Shown one piece after another: positions 44,936 to 52,311 of a stretch of DNA of 64,000 nt (positions are counted from its first letter, which is position 1; each line of letters opens with the position of its first letter). The stretch spans positions 1 through 64,000 of the forward strand of contig ONMB01000005.1 in the NCBI GenBank assembly GCA_900318825.1, in the 5' to 3' direction. A program made the translations under genes and the position numbers. The notes under the pieces are model-generated. The model had not been told where the DNA came from. It ran no database searches and saw nothing but the letters and a program-made list of their open reading frames with translations. This stretch comes from an uncultured Ruminococcus sp. (GTDB taxonomy: Bacteria; Bacillota; Clostridia; Oscillospirales; Ruminococcaceae).

Positions 44936-45153
44936 TATTCATGATCTTTACAGCACTTATGTTTTTTACCTTTACGGTTAACGTTGTTCGAGTTCTCGAA
45001 CTCATTGTACGAACCGTTATAGCTGCCGACCGCAATACCGTTTTTAAACGGAGAGAGCAGTAAGCCTAATGCAAGTCCGGCTAAAAAACCGATGAGCATA
45101 TACAGCAGCGTTTCTGAGTCTTTTTCATTCAGATAGCTCTTGATCTTTTCCAT
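44935..45153 (-). CDS. Small one-helix membrane protein with Cys/His-rich tail (72 aa)
   Basis: Not recognised. From ATG 45153 (AAGGAGCTG six bases upstream) it has an acidic/basic N-terminus, one helix (LLYMLIGFLAGLALGLLL), and a basic tail ending KGKKHKCCKDHE. The CC-DH tail might bind a metal but is too short to call. The 3' end of the gene is repeated almost exactly at 45697-45721. Translationally coupled to the next gene. Confidence 0.7.
   Translation of the reverse strand: MEKIKSYLNEKDSETLLYMLIGFLAGLALGLLLSPFKNGIAVGSYNGSYNEFENSNNVNRKGKKHKCCKDHE
44936..44961. repeat. Short direct repeat, copy 1 (26 bp)
   Basis: TATTCATGATCTTTACAGCA-type sequence matched at 45697-45721 with one mismatch and one missing base. 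It encodes the C-terminal tail of the 72-aa protein here. Confidence 0.7.
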
Positions 45154-45199
45154 TACAGTCAGCTCCTTAATCAAAAATATTTATAGCTTCATAGCTCTG

Positions 45200-45682
45200 C
45201 TAATCAGTTGGAACTTGATGTTCACACGCATAGTTAAATAACGTCAAGATACCTAATAGCTGCATCCAACCCAAAAAGAAAAATAGACACGCAATAATAA
45301 GCGGTTTTCTTATCAATTTTATGTGAATTGATCTATTCACAATGGTTACATAACTGCTGTTAGGAGAGATGAAAACGACCTTCAATACTTCTTCCTTCAA
45401 ATCGTCTTCAGTTATTAACAAGTCGAATTCTCTCTGATACTGCTTTCCGTCATATTCAAAAGAAATCAAAGTTCTCTCATCTTCCGGAACAGAAAGCAAT
45501 ACTGTCGCGTCTGCGATCCAATACCGTCTGTCTTGTATATTTCTTCTAACTTCACGATATAGCTTTATACACTTTATAGCTTTTACAAAGTAAACAATCG
45601 CAACGATCTGTGAAACGCCAAAAACTAAGAACGACAAGATCATCAAGGTAGGATCAACACTTAAAGCTGCTGAGTTCATCAT
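45200..45682 (-). CDS. Hypothetical membrane protein (160 aa) in the glycolytic operon
   Basis: Not recognised. Two membrane segments, one near the N-terminus (MILSFLVFGVSQIVAIVYFV) and one at the C-terminus (LIIACLFFFLGWMQLLGILTLF), bracket a soluble beta-rich region of about 90 residues (ADATVLLSVPEDERTLISF, VVFISPNSSYVTIV). The ATG at 45682 has ACGGAG upstream; the frame stays open to 45739 with a weaker start that would overlap the preceding gene. The stretch looks more AT-rich than its neighbours and is flanked by the short direct repeat, which suggests later insertion. Confidence 0.65.
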   Translation of the reverse strand: MMNSAALSVDPTLMILSFLVFGVSQIVAIVYFVKAIKCIKLYREVRRNIQDRRYWIADATVLLSVPEDERTLISFEYDGKQYQREFDLLITEDDLKEEVLKVVFISPNSSYVTIVNRSIHIKLIRKPLIIACLFFFLGWMQLLGILTLFNYACEHQVPTD

Positions 45683-45696
45683 AAATACTGTCTCCG

Positions 45697-45721
45697 TATT
45701 CAAGATCTTTACAGCACTATG
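45697..45721. repeat. Short direct repeat, copy 2 (25 bp)
   Basis: Matches 44936-44961 except one substitution and one deletion. Lies between the 227-aa gene and the 160-aa gene. Confidence 0.7.
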
Positions 45722-45725
45722 CAAT

Positions 45726-46409
45726 TTAGGCACAGTCATTTCCTTTGTTATAACTCATATACCTGTCAAGCATACCAAGAAACTGTTCTTTCTGCCACTT
45801 GAACTTGAATTCGTTATAGTTACTGATATATTCCCTTGCTTTGGCAGCAGCTTCCTCAGCCATACTGTCATTTCCCATTACTTTCAGCATATGAACGTTT
45901 GTAAGCATAGGATAAACGCCGGTCTTGTCGTACTTATCAGCTACTTCCTGCTCGAACTTGTAATACTGTCCGGCTGCCTGAAGCCTGCCGTTCATTGCAA
46001 GGATAACTGCCGCTGTGTCATAATAAGAGATACCGGCTCTGCGGTAAGCGGGAGCAGAATAGAAAATATCAAGGAATTTCTGTTCCTTGATAAAGAGATC
46101 AAGGGCTTCCTCTCCTTTTTCCTGACCGAGCAGAAGATTGAGTTTTGAAAGCAGATACACTCCCTTTATCGTATCATCGGTCATAATACCAACCTTGACG
46201 TGGCTGAGCATTTCCTCGGCTTCGTCATATTTTTCAAGAGTTGTATAAAGATCAGCGAGAGTAGTATAGTCCATGGGCTTCATTTTTTTGCTGTGAAGAT
46301 CCTTATAGCCTTCTGCATACTCCTCGCATGGACCTTTTTCTTCATACAGGTTGTACAGCTCTTCGTTTATTCCCGCGAGCTTGTACATCATCTTTTTCAT
46401 CAATCCCAT
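45726..46409 (-). CDS. Hypothetical TPR-like helical protein (227 aa)
   Basis: Not recognised by name. The protein is mostly helical and has several helix pairs with TPR-like spacing (YTTLADLYTTLEKYDEAEEML, GVYLLSKLNLLLGQEKGEEALDLF). No signal peptide; an N-terminal short hydrophobic patch (MGLMKKMMYKLAG) only. Start ATG 46409 follows AGGT eight bases upstream. It is the first of four non-glycolytic genes between pgk and tpiA; a scaffold or partner role for the small membrane proteins is possible but unproven. Confidence 0.7.
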   Translation of the reverse strand: MGLMKKMMYKLAGINEELYNLYEEKGPCEEYAEGYKDLHSKKMKPMDYTTLADLYTTLEKYDEAEEMLSHVKVGIMTDDTIKGVYLLSKLNLLLGQEKGEEALDLFIKEQKFLDIFYSAPAYRRAGISYYDTAAVILAMNGRLQAAGQYYKFEQEVADKYDKTGVYPMLTNVHMLKVMGNDSMAEEAAAKAREYISNYNEFKFKWQKEQFLGMLDRYMSYNKGNDCA

Positions 46410-46471
46410 ACCAATTACCTCATCAATCACAATAAGGGCGAATATCTCTATCCGCCCTATTGCTCATATAA

Positions 46472-47692
46472 TTACTTTTCAGCGATAGCTGCAACGCCGG
46501 GGAGTACCTTGCCCTCGAGGTATTCGAGAGAAGCACCGCCGCCTGTTGAGATGTGGCTCATCTTGTCAGCGAAACCGAGCTGGATAGCAGCTGTTGCGGA
46601 GTCACCGCCGCCGATGATAGTTGTAGCGTCAGCCTCAGCAAGAGCCTCGCAAACTGCAACTGTACCCTTCTTGAGAGTGGGGTTCTCAAATACGCCCATA
46701 GGTCCGTTCCAAACAACAGTCTTTGCAGACTTAGCAGCCTCAGCGAAGATAGCAGCTGTCTTAGGTCCGATATCGAGTCCCATCTTATCAGCGGGGATCT
46801 TGTCGGAGTCAACGAACTCTACGTCGATAGGAGCGTCGATCGGATCAGGGAATGATGCTGCGATAGCTGTATCAACAGGGAGAAGGATCTTCTTACCGAG
46901 CTTCTCAGCCTTTGCGAGCATTTCCTTGCAGTAGTCGAGCTTCTCTTCGTCAACGAGAGACTGTCCGATAGAACCGCCCTGAGCCTTTATGAAAGTATAA
47001 GCCATACCGCCGCCGATGATAAGTGTGTCGCACTTCTCGAGGAGGTTTGAGATAACGTTGAGCTTATCAGCTACCTTAGCGCCGCCGAGGATAGCAACGA
47101 AAGGATGCTCAGGAACCTCAACTGCGTTTCCGAGATACTGGATCTCCTTCTGCATAAGGTAACCAACAGCTGTTTCCTTGACGAACTTTGTAACGCCTGC
47201 TGTGGAAGCGTGAGCACGGTGAGCAGAACCGAAAGCGTCCATTACGAAAACTTCGCCGTCAACGAGGTCTGCGAGCTCCTTGGAGAACTCTTCGCCGTTC
47301 TTTGTCTCTTCGTTTCCGCGGAAACGAGTGTTCTCGAGAACAACGATCTCGCCGTCGTTCATAGCAGCAACAGCCTTCTTAGCATTGTCGCCGACTACTG
47401 TATCGTCAGCAGCGAATGTGACCTTTGTGTTTACGAGCTCGCCGAGTCTTGCAGCAGCGGGAGCGAGTGAGAACTTAGCCTCAGGACCGTTCTTCGGCTT
47501 ACCGAGGTGTGAGCAGAGAACAACCTTTGCACCGTTCTCTACGAGCTTGTTTATAGTGGGGAGAGCAGCCTGGATACGGTTATCGTTAGTGATAACGCCG
47601 TCCTTCATAGGAACGTTGAAATCTACTCTTACGAGTACCTTTCTGCCCTTAACGTTAATGTCTTCAACTGTGACCTTGTTTAATCCTGCCAT
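46472..47692 (-). CDS. pgk: Phosphoglycerate kinase
   Basis: Makes ATP from 1,3-bisphosphoglycerate and ADP. The 406-residue protein has the N-domain motifs [18 protein letters not shown]-type [21 protein letters not shown] and [12 protein letters not shown], and the C-domain [27 protein letters not shown] and GGGDSATA with the [16 protein letters not shown] end. All are intact. First gene of the glycolytic operon; its promoter at 47763-47791 has a Rex-type operator directly downstream. gap is not adjacent, unlike many Firmicutes. Confidence 0.98.
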   Translation of the reverse strand: MAGLNKVTVEDINVKGRKVLVRVDFNVPMKDGVITNDNRIQAALPTINKLVENGAKVVLCSHLGKPKNGPEAKFSLAPAAARLGELVNTKVTFAADDTVVGDNAKKAVAAMNDGEIVVLENTRFRGNEETKNGEEFSKELADLVDGEVFVMDAFGSAHRAHASTAGVTKFVKETAVGYLMQKEIQYLGNAVEVPEHPFVAILGGAKVADKLNVISNLLEKCDTLIIGGGMAYTFIKAQGGSIGQSLVDEEKLDYCKEMLAKAEKLGKKILLPVDTAIAASFPDPIDAPIDVEFVDSDKIPADKMGLDIGPKTAAIFAEAAKSAKTVVWNGPMGVFENPTLKKGTVAVCEALAEADATTIIGGGDSATAAIQLGFADKMSHISTGGGASLEYLEGKVLPGVAAIAEK

Positions 47693-47733
47693 TGGTATGA
47701 CATCCTTTCGTTATAAGATACTTTTTCGGATAG

Positions 47734-47751
47734 TTGTTAAACTCGTAACAA
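47734..47751 (-). promoter_or_regulatory. Rex-type operator at pgk
   Basis: Plus strand TTGTTAAACTCGTAACAA matches the clostridial Rex consensus TTGTTAANNNNTTAACAA at 13 of 14 defined positions. It begins about 11 bp downstream of the -10 box, a natural place for repression of initiation. Confidence 0.65.
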
Positions 47752-47762
47752 CTCATACTACT

Positions 47763-47791
47763 ATTTTACACTATTTCAAAAGATTTTTCAA
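47763..47791 (-). promoter_or_regulatory. Promoter of the pgk-tpiA-gpmI operon
   Basis: Minus strand TTGAAA, 17-bp spacer, TAAAAT, followed by the Rex-type operator at 47734-47751. Confidence 0.75.
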
Positions 47792-47872
47792 GTACCTTGG
47801 CAATTTTTTTCAATAAAATTTGGCGGATTTTTATTGTTTGCAGTTTTTGAACGGTAATAAGCGGCTTTTTTC

Positions 47873-47901
47873 TTGACTTTGCCTGCACGTTATGGTAAAA
47901 T
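47873..47901 (+). promoter_or_regulatory. Promoter of the 59-aa/125-aa/maf unit
   Basis: TTGACT, 17-bp spacer, TAAAAT; AAGGAGG follows before the ATG at 47940. Confidence 0.75.
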
Positions 47902-47939
47902 TAATTAAGGCATTATTACTATTTAAGGAGGAATTAATC

Positions 47940-48119
47940 ATGAAAAAACGTACTAAACTCATTTTTTTAGCAATTGAAGCGATTCTCTTAGTAGGAACTA
48001 TTATTTTCACAAATGACTGGGTAAGAGAACATACTTCCAGCAAGATAGCCCCCGTACTTGTTATAATAATGTTCATTATGTCGAGCCTGACACTCCTGCT
48101 GACAAAAGCCAAGGACTAA
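47940..48119 (+). CDS. Small two-helix membrane protein (59 aa)
   Basis: Not recognised. Starts MKKRTKLIFLAIEAILLVGTI and holds two membrane segments, with the second at APVLVIIMFIMSSLTLLL. A consensus AAGGAGGA ribosome site seven bases upstream fixes the ATG. It is followed 10 bp later by the 125-aa membrane protein, so both and probably maf share the promoter at 47873-47901. Function unknown. Confidence 0.75.
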   Translation: MKKRTKLIFLAIEAILLVGTIIFTNDWVREHTSSKIAPVLVIIMFIMSSLTLLLTKAKD

Positions 48120-48129
48120 AGGCATAGCG

Positions 48130-48507
48130 ATGGATAAAAATGATGATGCAACGAAAGCGATAATAGAAAACTGCCGCCACAGAAGCAATGTATGGCTGTT
48201 GACTCTGCCGCTCAACTTCACAAGCATCGCAGCTCTAACAGCTGCCATTCTGCTTCAGATAAGCATAAGGAGCTACGGTGCTACCTATAGTGATGAAGGA
48301 GAAACATATGATGTGACACGCAGCTGGCTGGTATTTAACAGCGTAGTTTTTTTGATGCTTACAGCTTTGGCTGTTTTTCTGTTTATCCTCTGGGTAAAAA
48401 ATCTCAGGAAATGCCGCAACAAGCTATCAACCTTTCTCGTATCCTTTACATTGTCTGTCATTTTAACACCGATCAATATCTGGCTGATATTCGCTATACT
48501 GGAGTAA
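48130..48507 (+). CDS. Hypothetical membrane protein (125 aa)
   Basis: Not recognised. Three membrane segments: WLLTLPLNFTSIAALTAAIL, VFLMLTALAVFLFILWV and FLVSFTLSVILTPINIWLIF, with an acidic extracellular or periplasmic loop (GATYSDEGETYDVTRSW) after the first. Located 10 bp after the 59-aa gene and 24 bp before maf. No enzymatic motif seen. Confidence 0.72.
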   Translation: MDKNDDATKAIIENCRHRSNVWLLTLPLNFTSIAALTAAILLQISIRSYGATYSDEGETYDVTRSWLVFNSVVFLMLTALAVFLFILWVKNLRKCRNKLSTFLVSFTLSVILTPINIWLIFAILE

Positions 48508-48531
48508 TATCGCAAACAAAGGACTGATACT

Positions 48532-49104
48532 ATGAATATCATACTCGCTTCGGCTTCACCAAGAAGACGTGAGCTTATGAAAATGATAACCGATGACTTC
48601 ACCGCCGTCTCCACTGACGCTGACGAGACTCTCCCTGCCGGCATAGAGCCCGCAAAAGCCTCGGAGTATCTCTCGCAGATAAAGGCTGACTCAGCTGCTG
48701 CAAAGTACCCGGACGCTGTTGTCATCGGCTGCGACACTACCGTCATCTGCGACAATTACATACTCGGCAAGCCAAAGGATAACGCACAGTGCCGCGCATT
48801 TATGGAGCTGCTCTCCGGCCGCACTCACCAGGTCATAACCGGCTGCACTCTGATGTACAAGGCAAAGATGGCGACCTTTTCCGTTGTAACTGATGTTAAG
48901 TTCCGCGAGCTGACTGACGAGGATATTTCCCTTTATGCAGCCTCGGACGAGCCTTACGACAAAGCCGGCGGCTACGGTATACAGGGCAAAGGAGCTCTAC
49001 TCATCGAAAAGATCGACGGCGACTTCTTCAATGTCGTAGGTCTGCCGGTATCACGGCTCAACATAGAACTGAAAAAATTTATTAAATCGATAAAAGGAGA
49101 ATAA
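48532..49104 (+). CDS. maf: Maf-family nucleoside triphosphate pyrophosphatase
   Basis: Hydrolyses non-canonical or modified NTPs to NMP + PPi. The 190-residue protein has the N-terminal LASASPRRREL, VIGCDTTVICD and ILGKPKDNAQ, then GRTHQVITGC and the DKAGGYGIQGKGALLIEKIDGDF-type core, which define Maf. All charged catalytic residues are intact. It is followed 2 bp later by the DUF1015 gene. Confidence 0.95.
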   Translation: MNIILASASPRRRELMKMITDDFTAVSTDADETLPAGIEPAKASEYLSQIKADSAAAKYPDAVVIGCDTTVICDNYILGKPKDNAQCRAFMELLSGRTHQVITGCTLMYKAKMATFSVVTDVKFRELTDEDISLYAASDEPYDKAGGYGIQGKGALLIEKIDGDFFNVVGLPVSRLNIELKKFIKSIKGE

Positions 49105-49106
49105 AT

Positions 49107-50375
49107 ATGAACTCAACCGCTTTCCGCAACGCTGATATCCTTATCCCCAACAGCTCTGTTGATATGAGCAAATGGTCCGTTATTGCCTGCGACCAGTACA
49201 CCAGCGAGCCCGAATACTGGGAACAGGTCTCTGCCAACGTAGGCTCCGCTCCCTCAACGCTCAATCTCATTCTTCCCGAGCTCTACCTCGAACAGGACGG
49301 AGTTTCCGAGCGTATCGACGCTATCCACGGAGCTATGGACAAATACCTCGCTGACGGCATTTTTGACGAATACAAGAACGCAATGGTATACGTTGAGCGT
49401 ATCCAGAGCAACGGCATACTCCGTCAGGGTATCGTCGGCGCTATCGACCTCGAAAAGTACGATTTCTCAAAGGGCAGCTCCTCCGAGGTTCGTGCGACCG
49501 AGGCAACAGTCATCGAGCGTATCCCTCCTCGCATCAAGGTTCGTCAGGGCGCACCGCTCGAACTCCCCCACATTATGATACTCATAGATGATCCGGACAA
49601 CACAGTCATCGAACCTCTTGCTGCACAGTCCGGAAGTATGAAAAAACTCTACGATACCGACCTCATGCAGAACGGCGGCAGCATAAAGGGCTGGCTCATT
49701 GATGAAAAGCTCCAGCAGAAAGTCGATGAAGCTCTCACTGCTCTTGCTGATCCCGACACATTCAATAAGAAGTACAGCCTGAACAACTCCCCCGTTCTCC
49801 TCTATGCTATGGGCGACGGAAACCACTCGCTCGCAACCGCAAAGGAGTTCTACGAGCAGCTCAAGAAAGCTAATCCCGGTAAGGATCTCTCAGACCACCC
49901 TGCACGCTATGCACTCGCTGAGATCGTTAACCTTCACAGCGATGCACTCAAGTTTGAGGCTATCCACCGTCTTGTATACGATGTTGACTGTGATGATCTG
50001 CTTTATAAGCTCTCAAACGCTCTGGATCTTAATGATGCTGAGAGCAGTCAGTATGTTATCACATACTGCGAAGGAACAGAGGTAAAGGAATATATTCACA
50101 AGCAGACCTCGAACCTGTCAGTAGGCTCTCTCCAGAACTTCCTTGACAGCTACATCAAAACCAACGGCGGTAAAATAGACTATATCCACGGTGCCGAGAC
50201 AGTCAAGTCCCTCGCAGATAAGCACAACGGAATAGCGTTTATCCTGCCTGATATGGACAAATCGCAGCTCTTCCCCACTGTCATCAAGGACGGTGCTCTT
50301 CCGCGCAAGACCTTCTCAATGGGACACGCTGAGGACAAGCGCTTCTACATTGAGGCAAGAAAGATCACTGAATAA
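49107..50375 (+). CDS. DUF1015-family protein
   Basis: 422 residues. The N-terminus (RNADILIPNSSVDMSKWSVIACDQYTSEPEYW) and the central DGNHSLATAKEFYEQLK are hallmarks of DUF1015/COG4198. The function of this family is not established, although the conserved GDGNHS motif suggests a catalytic or binding role. The gene begins immediately after maf and ends at a strong terminator. Codon use matches the highly expressed genes of the window. Confidence 0.9.
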   Translation: MNSTAFRNADILIPNSSVDMSKWSVIACDQYTSEPEYWEQVSANVGSAPSTLNLILPELYLEQDGVSERIDAIHGAMDKYLADGIFDEYKNAMVYVERIQSNGILRQGIVGAIDLEKYDFSKGSSSEVRATEATVIERIPPRIKVRQGAPLELPHIMILIDDPDNTVIEPLAAQSGSMKKLYDTDLMQNGGSIKGWLIDEKLQQKVDEALTALADPDTFNKKYSLNNSPVLLYAMGDGNHSLATAKEFYEQLKKANPGKDLSDHPARYALAEIVNLHSDALKFEAIHRLVYDVDCDDLLYKLSNALDLNDAESSQYVITYCEGTEVKEYIHKQTSNLSVGSLQNFLDSYIKTNGGKIDYIHGAETVKSLADKHNGIAFILPDMDKSQLFPTVIKDGALPRKTFSMGHAEDKRFYIEARKITE

Positions 50376-50380
50376 AACGA

Positions 50381-50406
50381 AAAGCTCCCGATCGGGAGCT
50401 TTTTTA
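50381..50406 (+). terminator. Terminator after the DUF1015 gene
   Basis: 18-bp perfect palindrome AGCTCCCGATCGGGAGCT with flanking A and T runs; probably bidirectional, ending tcdA too. Confidence 0.85.
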
Positions 50407-51147
50407 TTACTTGTTTACGCCGGTCAGATCCTTTATGACTTCGCCGGCAATTATCAGTCCTACGACAGACGGCACGAAAGCGTTTGAGCCCGGCACGAAG
50501 CGTTTTGGCTTGCCGCTGCGCTGATCTGATGTTTCTTCCGTATCCTGTTCGCCGAGGCTCTTCATCGGAAGCTCCTCAGAATAGACCACCTTGAGCTTTT
50601 TCACGCCGCGCTTCTTCATCTCACGGCGTATCACCTTAGCAAGCGGACAGACGGAAGTCTTATATATGTCCGCAACTCTGAATGCGGTAGGATCGAGCTT
50701 GTTTCCGGCACCCATTGAGCTTATCACCGGAACACCGGCTGCTTTTGCCTGCATGATGATCTCGATCTTGCCTGTAACAGTATCAATGGCATCAATAACG
50801 TAGTCATACTGCGAAAAATCGAACTGACCGGCAGTCTCAGGCATAAAAAATGTCCTGTATACCGTGACCTTGCAGTCAGGATTAATGTCCAGCACACGTT
50901 CCCTTGCAGCATCGACCTTGTACCTGCCGACGGTGCTGTTCAGTGCGATTATCTGCCGATTGATGTTAGAAACACTTACCTTGTCGTCATCTATCAGGTC
51001 AAGCGCACCTACTCCGGAGCGAGCAAGGGCTTCAACTGTATAACCGCCGACTCCGCCGACTCCGAAAACCGCTACTCTCGAACCGGCGAGCTTAGCAATG
51101 CCGTCAGCTCCGAACATAAGCTGAGTTCTTGAAAATTGTTCAAGCAT
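50407..51147 (-). CDS. tcdA: tRNA threonylcarbamoyladenosine dehydratase (TcdA)
   Basis: ATP-dependent cyclisation of t6A37 in tRNA to ct6A. The 246-residue E1-like protein starts FSRTQLMFGADGIAKLAGSRVAVFGVGGVGGYTVEALARSG and contains LIDDDKVSVSNINRQI and YDYVIDAIDTVTGKI, which match the TcdA/CsdL branch rather than MoeB or ThiF. The C-terminal VPSVVGLIIAGEVIKDL is also typical. Start ATG 51147 has GAGG six bases upstream. It follows the ECF S-component gene by 16 bp. Confidence 0.92.
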   Translation of the reverse strand: MLEQFSRTQLMFGADGIAKLAGSRVAVFGVGGVGGYTVEALARSGVGALDLIDDDKVSVSNINRQIIALNSTVGRYKVDAARERVLDINPDCKVTVYRTFFMPETAGQFDFSQYDYVIDAIDTVTGKIEIIMQAKAAGVPVISSMGAGNKLDPTAFRVADIYKTSVCPLAKVIRREMKKRGVKKLKVVYSEELPMKSLGEQDTEETSDQRSGKPKRFVPGSNAFVPSVVGLIIAGEVIKDLTGVNK

Positions 51148-51163
51148 ATCCTACCTCAGTATT

Positions 51164-51673
51164 TCAGTTATATTTGGGTATTCTCTTTATAACTGCCTCG
51201 TATACTATCACTGAAGTAACGACACCGGCAATGCCCTGTACACAGTTCGGGAGAATACCGAGTGCAGCCATTGCGACTGACTTATACAGAACCGACTCGT
51301 ATATAAAGTAGCCGGCTACCATAACTGCCTCAGCTGCAACAGCTCCGGCTGCCCTGCCAACGACCGAGTTTGACTTTCCGCCTATAACACGGAAAACTCC
51401 GAATGAAACAGCTGCCATAAGTCCCTTTATCACAAATGTTGCAGGAGCGTAGACCGCGTAGCCTGCAAATATATCGGCAAACGCTGAACCTATACCGGCA
51501 GCAGCAGCTCCGTAGACAGGTCCGAGCAGCCAGCCGGCAATATTAACGATACAATCACCTAAATTGACATAGCCCTTTGTCGGGGTAGGTATCCTTATAA
51601 GGATAGTAGCAACACAGGCAAATGCAGCGAGCATAGCTGTCAGCGTCACCAGTCGTGTTTTGTTGTTTTTCAT
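51164..51673 (-). CDS. ECF transporter substrate-binding (S) component
   Basis: 169 residues with about five or six membrane helices. The N-terminal helix region (MLAAFACVATILIRIPTP...GYVNLGDC) and the repeated Gly/Ala-rich segments (GPVYGAAAAGIGSAFADIFAGY) fit the S component of energy-coupling-factor vitamin importers of the RibU/HmpT-like type. Substrate is not inferable. The ATG at 51673 has TGGAG at about nine bases. Leads a two-gene unit with tcdA, with a leader of about 275 bases that contains a 37-bp direct repeat. Confidence 0.88.
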   Translation of the reverse strand: MKNNKTRLVTLTAMLAAFACVATILIRIPTPTKGYVNLGDCIVNIAGWLLGPVYGAAAAGIGSAFADIFAGYAVYAPATFVIKGLMAAVSFGVFRVIGGKSNSVVGRAAGAVAAEAVMVAGYFIYESVLYKSVAMAALGILPNCVQGIAGVVTSVIVYEAVIKRIPKYN

Positions 51674-51730
51674 ATTTATCCACTCCATTCATCTGACGGT
51701 CTGCAAATCTCAATTGACCATACCTGTACA

Positions 51731-51767
51731 TTATAGCACATTATAGCAGAAATAGCAACAGCCGCGG
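51731..51767. repeat. 37-bp direct repeat, copy 1, in the ECF-gene leader
   Basis: Identical to 51825-51861 except one base (G/C). It ends GCCGCGG and contains two TTATAGCA motifs. Confidence 0.85.
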
Positions 51768-51809
51768 AGAAATAAATCCGTTACATTTATTTACGCCGCG
51801 AACAAGGCT

Positions 51810-51824
51810 GCGCGGACTCCGCGC
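51810..51824. repeat. 15-base GC-rich palindrome between the two 37-bp repeats
   Basis: GCGCGGACTCCGCGC: seven-base arms around a single C. Confidence 0.7.
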
Positions 51825-51861
51825 TTATAGCACATTATACCAGAAATAGCAACAGCCGCGG
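51825..51861. repeat. 37-bp direct repeat, copy 2
   Basis: See 51731-51767; on the minus strand both copies contain TGNTATAAT, an extended -10-like motif, but no matching -35. Confidence 0.85.
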
Positions 51862-51953
51862 CAAAAAAGTTGCAGTTCCAAAAGCAGTACGTCTATCAGC
51901 GAATTCAGACGTCAAATACAATATATTTCCTATATGTTATATAGGATATTATC

Positions 51954-51982
51954 ATTATAGCACTTGCTTTCGCTCTTGTCAA
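51954..51982 (-). promoter_or_regulatory. Promoter of the ECF S component/tcdA unit
   Basis: Minus strand TTGACA, 17-bp spacer, TATAAT. The leader to the ATG at 51673 is about 275 bases. No known riboswitch was recognised in it. Confidence 0.75.
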
Positions 51983-52021
51983 CCGAATTTTTAGTTTAAT
52001 AAATAAAAAATATTGCTGCTA

Positions 52022-52050
52022 TTGATTTCTTTGTAAAAATATGATATAAT
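52022..52050 (+). promoter_or_regulatory. Promoter of tRNA-Gln(UUG)
   Basis: TTGATT, 17-bp spacer, TATAAT, ending 15 bp before the tRNA. Confidence 0.75.
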
Positions 52051-52065
52051 TATCCTTGCATTGTC

Positions 52066-52141
52066 TGGGGCATAGCCAAGCGGTAAGGCAACAGACTTTG
52101 ACTCTGTCATCTCGTGGGTTCAAATCCCGCTGCCCCAACCA
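52066..52141 (+). tRNA. tRNA-Gln, anticodon UUG
   Basis: Acceptor TGGGGCA/TGCCCCA, anticodon stem ACAGA/TCTGT around CTTTGAC (anticodon UUG), T arm GTGGG-TTCAAAT-CCCGC, discriminator A and encoded CCA at 52139-52141. Confidence 0.96.
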
Positions 52142-52165
52142 GCGCAAGGAGTGCGCATAAAGTTT

Positions 52166-52199
52166 CGCGGTTTAGTTTTACTAAACCGCGATATTTTTT
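52166..52199 (+). terminator. Terminator after tRNA-Gln
   Basis: CGCGGTTTAG, TTTTA loop, CTAAACCGCG (ten perfect pairs), then ATATTTTTT. Confidence 0.85.
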
Positions 52200-52224
52200 G
52201 CAAAAGATCCATAATTTAAAGAAA

Positions 52225-52250
52225 ACGCCCTTGCTTCCGTTGCAGGGCGT
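52225..52250 (-). terminator. Terminator of the MATE transporter gene
   Basis: Minus strand ACGCCCTGC...GCAAGGGCGT (one bulge) followed by TTTTCTTT. Confidence 0.65.
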
Positions 52251-52311
52251 CTTCCATTATAACAGTCCACAGGACCTATTTTAATTTCATCACTTGCAGT
52301 GCAGTAAGATA

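Noticed and set aside
51731..51861. CRISPR-like array from the 37-bp repeats
   Set aside because: Only two copies, with one spacer of 57 bp containing its own palindrome, and no cas genes nearby.
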